Notes under the pieces: generated by a model
What the model was told of the DNA's origin: nothing
Databases searched by the model: none
What the model saw: only the letters and a program-made list of their open reading frames with translations
Source of the DNA: Bacteroides sp.
GTDB lineage: Bacteria > Bacteroidota > Bacteroidia > Bacteroidales > Bacteroidaceae
Direction: 5' to 3'
DNA: 19,069 bases
Assembly (NCBI GenBank): GCA_030151885.1
Contig: JASLCG010000149.1
Location: 1-19,069 of the forward strand
Part shown: in pieces, positions 1 through 7,448 of the stretch
Numbering within the stretch: the stretch's first letter is position 1
Layout of the letters: the number at the start of each line of letters is the position of its first letter
Program-made: the position numbers and the translations under genes

Positions 1-102
1 TTCGGAGGAGAGAGAAAGTTTAATTCTGAAAGAAAGTTTGACTCTGATAAAAAACCTAGTCAACGCAAAAGATTCAACAGATCGGACTTTAATAAAGAAT
101 AA
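1..102 (+). CDS. 3' end of a gene with a basic, repetitive C-terminal tail (partial)
   Basis: The frame is open from the first base to the TAA at 100-102 and gives 33 residues rich in Lys, Arg, Ser, Phe and Asn, ending in RSDFNKE. No catalytic domain is in the window. It holds a near-perfect tandem six-residue unit (ERKFNS then ERKFDS). Charged, low-complexity tails of this kind are common at the C-terminus of DEAD-box RNA helicases and some pseudouridine synthases in Bacteroidota, where they bind RNA non-specifically. That family guess is inference only. The stop lies 29 bp before the next gene, with no terminator between, so the two could be co-transcribed. That it is coding is likely; identity is unknown. 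Confidence 0.6.
   Translation, partial: FGGERKFNSERKFDSDKKPSQRKRFNRSDFNKE
10..45 (+). repeat. Two-copy 18-bp in-frame tandem repeat
   Basis: Bases 10-27 and 28-45 match at 15 of 18 positions and encode ERKFNS and ERKFDS. Two of the differences change Asn to Asp and one is silent. The array may continue to the left beyond the window edge. Confidence 0.7.
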
Positions 103-131
103 AGCATTTAAAGACACTTAAATAGTACATT

Positions 132-2267
132 ATGAAAAAGATAGTAAGCCTGCTTTTAGGCCTGATTTTAGTAAACACAGTTGTAATGGGACAAAGCGAC
201 AATTTAAAAGCTCCTTCTTTGGAGGAGTTAATTCCAGGTGGAGATCATTACTTATTTACTAAGACTCTTTACAACCTAGATTGGTGGGGTAATATATGTA
301 TTGAGCCCGATTATACTTCGCTCTATACTATTAACCCAAACAATGGAGAAAAAGAGTGTATCGCCGAGCTAGATAAAGTGAATACCATACTGGCAGACCA
401 TAATCTTCCAAAAATGAGAAGCTTTTATCAGATCACAATGCCTTGGGCTAAAGAAACAAGCTTACTATTTAATCATAATGGGCAGTATATCAAAATAAAC
501 CTTGATAACTCTACGGCTGAAACTCTTATTACAATAGATGAAAAAGCACAAAACAAAGATTTATTTATTTCTAAAAACTTTATAGCTTATACCATTAAGA
601 ATAACTTGTATGTTAATAGCCATCAGGTAACTAATAATGAAGAAGGTAAAGTGGCTGGCCAAGCTGTACACAGAAATGAGTTTGGTATCAATAAAGGAAC
701 TTTTTGGAGCCCTAATGGAAACATGCTTGCATTTTATAATATGGATGAAAGCATGGTTTCAACCTATCCCCTAGTTGATATTACTACAAGAGTAGCAACT
801 CACGATCCTGTTAGGTATCCTATGGCTGGAATGACAAGCCACAAGGTTTATGTAGGAATATACTCTACACTAGATAATAATGTTACATACCTTGAAACTG
901 GAGATCCAACAGATAGATACTTTACAAACATTAGTTGGTCTCCTGATGAAAAAACAGTTTACCTTATAGAGCTAAATCGAGATCAAAATCACTCTAAGCT
1001 ATCTGCATATAATGCTATAACTGGCAAACTGATAAGTATTCTTTACGAAGAAAAACATGCTAAATATGTAGAACCACAAAGCCCTATTCACTTTTTACCA
1101 TGGTCTAATAATCAATTTATTTACCAAAGTGAAAAAAGTGGCTATAATCACTTATATATAGGTGACACTTCAGGAAAGGAGCTTAAGCAACTGACCAAAG
1201 GCGACTGGCTTATCAAAGATATTCTAGGGTTTAATAAGTATACCAAAGAGGTTATTGTTACTAGCACTTACTACTCACCGTTAAAAACTAATATACTAGC
1301 TATATCTACTAAAACTGGTAAAATTAGATCACTAGATAACCAAGAGGGAGTTCACTACCCTATTTTAAGCCAATCTGGTCAATACTTAATTGACAGGTAT
1401 TCATCACCATCTACTCCAAATACAATAGATCTTCTTAATGTAAAATCTAATAAAAGAATAAATCTTTTAAAAGCACCTAACCCTTATAAAGGTTATGAAA
1501 TACCAGAAATAACTGTAGGTACAATTAAAGCAGCCGATGGTGTTACCGATTTATACTATAGACTAGTTCAAGCTAAGAATATAGATAAGCAAAAAAAACA
1601 CCCTGCTGTAGTATATGTATATGGTGGACCACATGCACAAATGATTAATGACTCATGGAACTATGGAGTTAGAGGTTGGGATATTTATATGGCCAATAAA
1701 GGTTACGTTGTACTAACTGTAGATAACAGAGGTAGTGACAATAGAGGTTATGAGTTTGAAAGCGCTACTTTTAGAAATCTAGGCATTATAGAAGGTGAAG
1801 ACCAGGTAGCTGGACTTAATGTTCTTAAAAAGCTAGGTTATGTAGATATGGATAGAATTGGTGTACACGGATGGAGTTTTGGTGGCCATATGACCACAGC
1901 TCTTCTATTAAAATACCCTGATTTATATAAAGTAGGTGTAGCAGGGGGACCTGTTATAGATTGGAAATATTATGAAATAATGTACGGAGAGCGTTACATG
2001 GACACCCCTCAAAGTAACCCTGAAGGGTATGAAAAAACAAATCTGTGCAACTACGCAGGGCAATTAAAAGGGAATCTCCTTATTATTCATGATGGACACG
2101 ATTCAACCTGTGTACCGCAACATACATACTCATTCATGAAAGCATGTATTGATGCTAGAACTTATCCAGATCTATTTATTTACCCCGGACATGCTCATAA
2201 TGTGCGTGGCAGAGATAGAGTACATCTTCATGAAAAAATAACTCGCTACTTTGATAGTCATTTATAA
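132..2267 (+). CDS. Exported S9 family prolyl peptidase, PtpA/DPP IV-like
   Basis: A serine exopeptidase that should release tri- or dipeptides from the N-terminus of peptides with proline at the penultimate cleavage position. It is 711 aa, near the size of Porphyromonas gingivalis PtpA and DPP IV. Residues 1-20 are a signal peptide (KK, hydrophobic core, likely cut after VMG before Gln21), so the enzyme is periplasmic or surface-exposed. A beta-propeller region (about 40-470) precedes an alpha/beta hydrolase domain. The triad is Ser582 (GWSFGGH), Asp657 (GHDSTC) and His689 (HAHNVRG). Glu183 (VHRNEFG) and Glu615 (YYEIMYGER) match the two glutamates that bind the substrate amino terminus in PtpA. 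From memory of that sequence, the stretches around FWSPNG and AGGPVIDW resemble PtpA more than classical DPP IV, so a tripeptidyl peptidase is the better guess. First gene of the packed run to znuC, 25 bp before purD. Confidence 0.9.
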   Translation: MKKIVSLLLGLILVNTVVMGQSDNLKAPSLEELIPGGDHYLFTKTLYNLDWWGNICIEPDYTSLYTINPNNGEKECIAELDKVNTILADHNLPKMRSFYQITMPWAKETSLLFNHNGQYIKINLDNSTAETLITIDEKAQNKDLFISKNFIAYTIKNNLYVNSHQVTNNEEGKVAGQAVHRNEFGINKGTFWSPNGNMLAFYNMDESMVSTYPLVDITTRVATHDPVRYPMAGMTSHKVYVGIYSTLDNNVTYLETGDPTDRYFTNISWSPDEKTVYLIELNRDQNHSKLSAYNAITGKLISILYEEKHAKYVEPQSPIHFLPWSNNQFIYQSEKSGYNHLYIGDTSGKELKQLTKGDWLIKDILGFNKYTKEVIVTSTYYSPLKTNILAISTKTGKIRSLDNQEGVHYPILSQSGQYLIDRYSSPSTPNTIDLLNVKSNKRINLLKAPNPYKGYEIPEITVGTIKAADGVTDLYYRLVQAKNIDKQKKHPAVVYVYGGPHAQMINDSWNYGVRGWDIYMANKGYVVLTVDNRGSDNRGYEFESATFRNLGIIEGEDQVAGLNVLKKLGYVDMDRIGVHGWSFGGHMTTALLLKYPDLYKVGVAGGPVIDWKYYEIMYGERYMDTPQSNPEGYEKTNLCNYAGQLKGNLLIIHDGHDSTCVPQHTYSFMKACIDARTYPDLFIYPGHAHNVRGRDRVHLHEKITRYFDSHL

Positions 2268-2292
2268 ATATAACTCAGTTAAGTAAAACACT

Positions 2293-3564
2293 ATGAATTT
2301 ATTATTGCTTGGTTCGGGAGGTAGAGAACATGCTTTAGCTTGGAAAATAGCACAAAGCCCTATAGTTAAAAACTTTTATATTGCACCAGGAAATCCAGGA
2401 ACAGCGCAACTAGGTACAAATGTAGAAATCGATATAAAGGATTTCTCTGAAATTAAAGCTTTCTGTCTAAAGCATAATATAGAGATGATTGTTGTTGGAC
2501 CAGAAGACCCACTAGTACGTGGTATCTATGACTTTATTAAAGCTGATCAACAACTTAAGGATATAACGGTAATAGGTCCTTCTAAAAAAGGGGCTACACT
2601 AGAAGGTAGTAAGGAGTTTGCTAAAGAGTTTATGCAAAAATATAATATCCCTACTGCTAGATACAAAAGTGTTAATCCATCTAATATTGAAGAGGGTTAT
2701 ACTTTTTTAGAGAGTCTTGAAGCACCTTATGTACTTAAAGCTGATGGTTTATGTGCTGGCAAAGGGGTTCTTATACTACCTACACTTGACGAAGCTAAAA
2801 AAGAGCTTAAAGATATGCTTTCAGGACGCTTTGGAGATGCCAGTAGTGTAGTAGTAATTGAGGAATTTCTATCTGGAATAGAATGCTCTGTATTTGTACT
2901 GTCTGATGGTGAAAACTATAAAGTCCTACCTGTAGCCAAAGACTATAAAAGGATTGGCGAAGGAGACACTGGATTAAATACTGGAGGAATGGGAAGTGTT
3001 ACTCCTGTCGGCTTTGCTGATGAGAAGTACATGAATAAAGTTACAGAGAGAATTATAGAGCCTACCATTACAGGACTTAAAAAAGAAAATATTATATATA
3101 AAGGGTTTATATTTATAGGTCTTATTAATGTAAATGGAGAACCATACGTTATTGAGTATAATGTAAGAATGGGTGACCCTGAAACAGAGAGTGTTATGCT
3201 ACGAGTTAAAAGTGACTTAGTAGAGCTATTTGAAGGTGTAAGAGATGAAAACTTAAACACTAAAGAACTTGTACTTGACAATAGATATGCAACCTGTGTA
3301 ATGCTTGTTAGTGGTGGTTACCCCGAGAATTACGATAAAGGATACCTGATAGATATTCCTAAAGAGTATAATGAAGATGTTATAGTCTTCCATGCAGGAA
3401 CAAAGTTCAATAATGAAAAACTAACGACTAATGGTGGACGTGTATTAGCTGTTTCTGCTTATGGCGAAAACAAAGAGGATGCTTTAAAGAAGTGCTTCGA
3501 TGTGGCAAATCAAATTAGTTATAATAAAAAGTATTTTAGAAAAGATATAGGATTCGACTTATAA
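2293..3564 (+). CDS. purD: Phosphoribosylamine-glycine ligase (GAR synthetase)
   Basis: A cytoplasmic ATP-grasp ligase that joins glycine to 5-phosphoribosylamine to form glycinamide ribonucleotide, the second step of de novo purine synthesis. At 423 aa it is the normal single-domain bacterial length. The N-terminal signature GSGGREHAL is at residues 7-15. The ATP-grasp core includes PYVLKADGLCAGKG, the glycine-rich GGMGSVTPV, and the metal-binding stretch NVRMGDPETE at 290-299. All expected motifs are intact. It lies 25 bp after the peptidase gene and 9 bp before the next membrane protein gene, so it is probably part of the same transcript. No purine riboswitch or separate promoter is visible upstream. 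Confidence 0.97.
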   Translation: MNLLLLGSGGREHALAWKIAQSPIVKNFYIAPGNPGTAQLGTNVEIDIKDFSEIKAFCLKHNIEMIVVGPEDPLVRGIYDFIKADQQLKDITVIGPSKKGATLEGSKEFAKEFMQKYNIPTARYKSVNPSNIEEGYTFLESLEAPYVLKADGLCAGKGVLILPTLDEAKKELKDMLSGRFGDASSVVVIEEFLSGIECSVFVLSDGENYKVLPVAKDYKRIGEGDTGLNTGGMGSVTPVGFADEKYMNKVTERIIEPTITGLKKENIIYKGFIFIGLINVNGEPYVIEYNVRMGDPETESVMLRVKSDLVELFEGVRDENLNTKELVLDNRYATCVMLVSGGYPENYDKGYLIDIPKEYNEDVIVFHAGTKFNNEKLTTNGGRVLAVSAYGENKEDALKKCFDVANQISYNKKYFRKDIGFDL

Positions 3565-3573
3565 ATATTAAAT

Positions 3574-4593
3574 ATGATAATATTTAACCTACAAAAAAGA
3601 TTTCTAAAGGGCAGACTAGTTCTGCCCATTATTAGCTTTATATGTTTAGCTATTTGGATTGTATGTAACCTTCTTAAAGTAAGTAAGGACGCTAGCTCTT
3701 TAATTTATATATCAGAATGGCCTATAGCTGGGAATGTTGATGAATTAAATAGTCTATTAAGCCAAGTATCCGCTTTTGCTGGCTATTTTTTTATAGGCTA
3801 TTTACTTATTATATTTAACAACGTATTTAGCATTATTAATCAAAGAGCTACTGTACAGTCTTCTATTTACTTACTCTTAGTTACATCTATACCACAATTA
3901 CATTATCTAAATACAGGCTTAATAGCTACTATATTCACCCTTGCCTGCTGCTATTTTTTATTTAAAACTTATAAGGTAAATAATGCTCCCAAAGTCTTTT
4001 TTTATGTTGGTCTTTTTTGGGGACTATCATTTTTAACCATTCCAAAATTAATTCTTATCTACCCACTCTTCTTAATTTCGGCTGGAACTTTCGGTAGCCT
4101 AAATTTCAAAACTTTTATAGCTTCAACTTTAGGTTTTCTATTCCCACTATGGCTTCATTTCTCCTATTCTTATATAACTGGAGACATAGAGCTTTTCTAT
4201 TCTTCTTTTTATAATCTTTTTTCATGGAGTAACATTATAGATTCTTACAAAGCACTATCTATTCAACAATACACCTCATTGGCATTTATATTAATCCTTG
4301 TGTTAGCTTCTAGTGTATATATGTTACTTCCACAAAGTAAAATGAGAATAAAGACTTATTATATACTCAACTTCTTTTTTATTATATCAATAGGTTTAAC
4401 TACACTAACACTTATAGACCCACTACATGTAGATCAATATATACCTCTTTACTTAGCATCAATTTGCTTTATACTTAGCAATGCACTATTTACCTATCAA
4501 AATAAAGTTAGCAATATCATATTTATAATTTTTATTATAATGCTAATCGGAATACTTTACATTAATATATGGATACCATTATACAATTTTTAG
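3574..4593 (+). CDS. Polytopic membrane protein, DUF6427-like
   Basis: A 339-residue, very hydrophobic protein with roughly eight to ten predicted membrane helices, starting with LPIISFICLAIWIVCNLL (about 17-34) and ending with a helix close to the C-terminus. No catalytic motif is recognisable. By length, character and position between purD and a YqaA/DedA-like gene it fits the Bacteroidota-specific family DUF6427, whose function is not known. It starts 9 bp after purD, and its last 25 bp overlap the start of the next gene, which implies translational coupling. Codons are AT-rich like its neighbours and there is no sign of transfer. The family assignment is moderately sure; the inner-membrane location is strongly supported. 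Confidence 0.7.
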   Translation: MIIFNLQKRFLKGRLVLPIISFICLAIWIVCNLLKVSKDASSLIYISEWPIAGNVDELNSLLSQVSAFAGYFFIGYLLIIFNNVFSIINQRATVQSSIYLLLVTSIPQLHYLNTGLIATIFTLACCYFLFKTYKVNNAPKVFFYVGLFWGLSFLTIPKLILIYPLFLISAGTFGSLNFKTFIASTLGFLFPLWLHFSYSYITGDIELFYSSFYNLFSWSNIIDSYKALSIQQYTSLAFILILVLASSVYMLLPQSKMRIKTYYILNFFFIISIGLTTLTLIDPLHVDQYIPLYLASICFILSNALFTYQNKVSNIIFIIFIIMLIGILYINIWIPLYNF

Positions 4594-5036
4594 TAAACTG
4601 GGGATACTGGGGAATGTTTATATCTGCTTTTTTGGCAGGTAGCATTGTCCCTTTTAGCTCTGAAGCTGTTTTGGCAGCTATTATCCACCCGTCAACTGGT
4701 TTAAATCCATATTTATGCTTAATATACGCGACTCTAGGAAATACATTAGGCAGCCTTACTTGTTATATAATTGGGCGAATGGGTAAAATGGATTGGTTAG
4801 TAAAATACTTTCACATGAATCCAGCTCGAATTAGAGCTATGAGAATATACCTATATAATCGTAGCGCTTTTATTGCCTTTTTTGCTTTTATCCCAATTTT
4901 AGGAAGCTTAATTATAGTAGCATTAGGTTTTCTTAGGAGCAACGTATGGGCTGTAACTATAAGTATGTTTATTGGTAAGGTCCTAAGATATATCATTGTA
5001 GTACTAATAGCACTAGGTATTTTTAACTATTTATAA
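4569..5036 (+). CDS. YqaA/DedA-like (VTT domain) small membrane protein
   Basis: A 155-residue inner-membrane protein. The N-terminus WGYWGMFISAFLAGSIVPFSSEAVLA is typical of YqaA proteins, a short branch of the DedA/VTT superfamily: a re-entrant segment with conserved Pro-Phe-Ser-Ser-Glu, followed by GNTLGSLTCYIIGRMG, which matches the family's Gly-rich second half. Known DedA members take part in lipid-carrier or phospholipid recycling and membrane homeostasis; which of these applies here cannot be told. The start codon is inside the 3' end of the preceding membrane gene, and the stop is 4 bp before mnmD. The family call is strong, the function open. Confidence 0.87.
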   Translation: MDTIIQFLVNWGYWGMFISAFLAGSIVPFSSEAVLAAIIHPSTGLNPYLCLIYATLGNTLGSLTCYIIGRMGKMDWLVKYFHMNPARIRAMRIYLYNRSAFIAFFAFIPILGSLIIVALGFLRSNVWAVTISMFIGKVLRYIIVVLIALGIFNYL

Positions 5037-5040
5037 ACTG

Positions 5041-5697
5041 ATGAATCACATAATAAAAGAAAAAACAGATGATGGTAGTAACACTTTATTTGTACCTCAA
5101 TTAAATGAGCACTACCACTCAACTAAAGGTGCTTTAACAGAATCTAAACACATTTTTATTCAAGAGGGATTTTTACATCTAAATAAAAACGAAGTTAAAG
5201 TATTAGAAGTAGGCTTTGGAACAGGTCTTAATGCTATAGAAACTCTTTTTGCCGCCAATGAAAACGGTATAAAAACTAGTTACCATAGTCTTGAGCTATT
5301 CCCATTAACATGGCAAGATGTCTGTGAGCTAGGATACACCAACTCAGAATACTATAGCGCAATAATAGAGGCTCAATGGAATAAAACCACAAAAATTACT
5401 GATAAATTTGAGCTAACAAAACACTTATTTGATTTTACTAGACTAAAAGAGTTTACTTCTGAAAAAGAGTTTGATGTAGTTTATTTCGATGCTTTTGCTC
5501 CTGAAAAACAGCCAGAGATGTGGAATCAACAACTTTTCAATCAGTTATATGTTCTACTTAAAAGTGGAGGAGTTCTAACTACATATTGTGCTAAAGGAGC
5601 TGTACGCAGAATGTTACAGTCTGCCGGCTTTGAAGTAGAAAGAATTCCTGGACCTCCTGGAGGAAAAAGAGAAATTTTAAGAGCAAATAAAAAATAA
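5041..5697 (+). CDS. mnmD: tRNA 5-methylaminomethyl-2-thiouridine34 methyltransferase MnmD
   Basis: A SAM-dependent methyltransferase that methylates the aminomethyl group of nm5s2U34 to mnm5s2U34 at the wobble position of certain tRNAs. It corresponds to the N-terminal half of E. coli MnmC and here stands alone (218 aa), without the FAD-dependent oxidase half, as in many bacteria. Visible motifs are the SAM-binding EVGFGTGLNA (56-65), the family signature DAFAPEKQPEMW (150-161) and the C-terminal PGPPGGKREILRA. It therefore needs nm5-modified tRNA made elsewhere by MnmE/MnmG. It sits 4 bp after the DedA-like gene and 4 bp before znuA, so it is translated as part of the run. Confidence 0.93.
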   Translation: MNHIIKEKTDDGSNTLFVPQLNEHYHSTKGALTESKHIFIQEGFLHLNKNEVKVLEVGFGTGLNAIETLFAANENGIKTSYHSLELFPLTWQDVCELGYTNSEYYSAIIEAQWNKTTKITDKFELTKHLFDFTRLKEFTSEKEFDVVYFDAFAPEKQPEMWNQQLFNQLYVLLKSGGVLTTYCAKGAVRRMLQSAGFEVERIPGPPGGKREILRANKK

Positions 5698-5701
5698 AGA
5701 T

Positions 5702-6586
5702 ATGAAATCGAAATATATATTATCGGCAATACTAACTCTTGTAGTAGTGTTACTTTGGGGCTGTAAACCACAGGGTAATACCAACAACAGTAAACCAACC
5801 ATAATGGTTACTATTGAGCCTCTACGCTATTTTACAGAGACTATTGTCCAAGATGATTACAATGTTGTAAGCATGGTTCCTAAAGGAAGTAGTCCAGAAA
5901 CATACGACCCTACTCCACAACAACTTATAGCATTCTCAAAAAGTCAAGCATATATCAAAATAGGATATATAGGATTTGAAATTAGTTGGATGACAAAACT
6001 TTTAGAAAACTCTCCTGAGCTAAAAGTTGTAGATTCTTCTGTAGGTTTAGACTTAATTTATGGCGAAGCACATCAACATGGAGATCATTTTCATGTTGGG
6101 GGTGTAGAACCTCACACATGGAACTCTACTACTAATGCTAGAATCATAGCTAAAAATATTCTAGATGGAGTAATTAGCCTGAATCCTATTCGAGCAGAAG
6201 TCTATAAAGAGAACTATAAAAAATTATTGAACGAAATTAATCATACCGAACAAGCTATTAATAACCTTTTAAATGAGAATAAAAAACCTAAAGGTTTTAT
6301 GATATACCATCCGGCATTGAGTTATTTTGCAAGAGATAACAAATTAACCCAAGTCTCTATCGAAGAAGACGGTAAAGAGCCTACTCCTGCACATTTAAAG
6401 AATTTAATCAAAACATGTAGAGAACTGGATATTGACATTATTTTCATCCAGCCTGAATTTGATAAGAAAAATGCAGAAGTTATTGCAAAAGAGACCAATA
6501 GTAAAATAATTCCTATAAATCCTTTGGCTTATGAGTGGAGTAAAGAATTAATTAAAACCACTAAAGCTCTAGTAAATAATCAGTAA
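5702..6586 (+). CDS. znuA: Zinc-binding lipoprotein of an ABC importer, ZnuA-like
   Basis: A substrate-binding protein of the cluster A-I (SBP_bac_9) family that captures zinc, possibly manganese, in the periplasm. Length is 294 aa. The signal peptide ends in a lipobox with Cys21 (LLWGC), so it is lipid-anchored. A His-rich loop at about 121-130 (EAHQHGDHFH) is typical of zinc-type members. Ligand-like His138 (VEPHTWN) and His203 (YHPALSYFA) are present. The first ligand position, His in E. coli ZnuA, is Glu66 here (SSPETYDPTP), and the late acidic ligand position is Asn273 (INPLAY). These changes may be normal for Bacteroidota; I cannot verify it. It is followed 6 bp later by znuC. No znuB-like permease is present, and no Zur-like operator or promoter is visible in front. 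Confidence 0.9.
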   Translation: MKSKYILSAILTLVVVLLWGCKPQGNTNNSKPTIMVTIEPLRYFTETIVQDDYNVVSMVPKGSSPETYDPTPQQLIAFSKSQAYIKIGYIGFEISWMTKLLENSPELKVVDSSVGLDLIYGEAHQHGDHFHVGGVEPHTWNSTTNARIIAKNILDGVISLNPIRAEVYKENYKKLLNEINHTEQAINNLLNENKKPKGFMIYHPALSYFARDNKLTQVSIEEDGKEPTPAHLKNLIKTCRELDIDIIFIQPEFDKKNAEVIAKETNSKIIPINPLAYEWSKELIKTTKALVNNQ

Positions 6587-6592
6587 CCATTT

Positions 6593-7330
6593 ATGAAAAG
6601 GAAAATAGTTGAAGTCAAAAGACTAAATGCTTCCTATAATAATAATAATGTCCTAGAAAATATAGACTTAACAATTCATGAAAATGATTTTTTAGGTATT
6701 ATAGGACCTAATGGTGGAGGAAAAACCACACTTATAAGATGCATCCTCGGATTAAAAGAGGTTGATAGTGGAGAAATCTCTTTTTATAAAAATGGAGTTA
6801 AAGTAGATCATATTATAATAGGTTATCTTCCTCAATATACACTAATTGACAAAAAGTTTCCAATATCAGTAATGGATGTTGTTTTATCAGGACTTAGTTG
6901 TAAGAAAAAAGCCTTTCAACAATATACAAGTAGCGATAAAGCATCTGCTTCTAAAGTGATCGAAAGAATGGGATTAACAGGGCTAGAACATAGATCTATT
7001 GGCGAACTTAGTGGAGGGCAATTACAACGAGCAATTCTGGGAAGAAGTCTTATAGCAGAGCCTGACATGTTAATTTTAGATGAGCCTAACACTTATATTG
7101 ATAAGAAATTTGAGGCCGAGTTATACAGCTTATTAAAAGAGATTCAACAAGAGTGCGCAGTAGTTCTTATTAGCCATGATATAGTAACAACTATTCAACA
7201 ATCAAATTGCTTAGCCTGTATTAACAGAACTCTTGATTATAAAGCTACAACCAAAGTATCTGCTCAATGGCTTGAAGAAAAATTCCAATGTCCTATATCA
7301 CTGTTAGGATTTGGAAGTGTAATAAAATAG
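6593..7330 (+). CDS. znuC: ABC transporter ATPase for zinc/metal uptake, ZnuC-like
   Basis: The cytoplasmic ATPase that powers import by the ZnuA-linked transporter. At 245 aa it is a single nucleotide-binding domain with all motifs intact: Walker A GPNGGGKTT (38-46), Q-loop in YLPQ, signature LSGGQ (139-143), Walker B MLILDEP (159-165) and H-loop SHD with His195. It is last in the packed run, and a strong hairpin follows 8 bp after its stop. The permease partner must be encoded elsewhere. Its pairing with a His-rich ZnuA points to zinc rather than manganese or heme, but the ATPase sequence alone would not settle the substrate. Confidence 0.92.
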   Translation: MKRKIVEVKRLNASYNNNNVLENIDLTIHENDFLGIIGPNGGGKTTLIRCILGLKEVDSGEISFYKNGVKVDHIIIGYLPQYTLIDKKFPISVMDVVLSGLSCKKKAFQQYTSSDKASASKVIERMGLTGLEHRSIGELSGGQLQRAILGRSLIAEPDMLILDEPNTYIDKKFEAELYSLLKEIQQECAVVLISHDIVTTIQQSNCLACINRTLDYKATTKVSAQWLEEKFQCPISLLGFGSVIK

Positions 7331-7337
7331 TGACTTT

Positions 7338-7369
7338 AAAGCTACTATAACATTGGTTATAGTAGCTTT
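7338..7369 (+). terminator. Hairpin terminator after znuC
   Basis: A perfect 14-bp inverted repeat (7338-7351 with 7356-7369) closes on a 4-base ATTG loop, 8 bp after the znuC stop. Only a weak T-rich tail follows (tttgttgctattta), so it is an imperfect intrinsic terminator or an RNA 3'-end stabiliser. Its place between two rightward units supports termination. Confidence 0.75.
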
Positions 7370-7406
7370 GTTGCTATTTAATGAAGTATGTCTAAATACT
7401 AATTAC

Positions 7407-7414
7407 TATATTTG
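7407..7414 (+). promoter_or_regulatory. Bacteroidota -7 promoter element for the DUF2723 gene
   Basis: TATATTTG matches the Bacteroidota -7 consensus TAnnTTTG. It lies after the znuC hairpin and would start a transcript about 28 bases before the ATG at 7449. No clear -33 TTTG element is seen at the expected distance. Confidence 0.6.
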
Positions 7415-7448
7415 TATCCTTGAAAATAGAAAATTATAAGTCCTAGAT

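Noticed and set aside
2943..3281. A 112-codon open frame on the minus strand inside purD
   Set aside because: It lies wholly opposite a well-supported purD frame, has Ser/Thr/Pro-rich composition typical of an antisense shadow, and shows no motif.
6061..6120. The histidine-rich stretch in znuA as a degenerate repeat or insertion
   Set aside because: His-rich loops at this position are a normal feature of zinc-type cluster A-I binding proteins.
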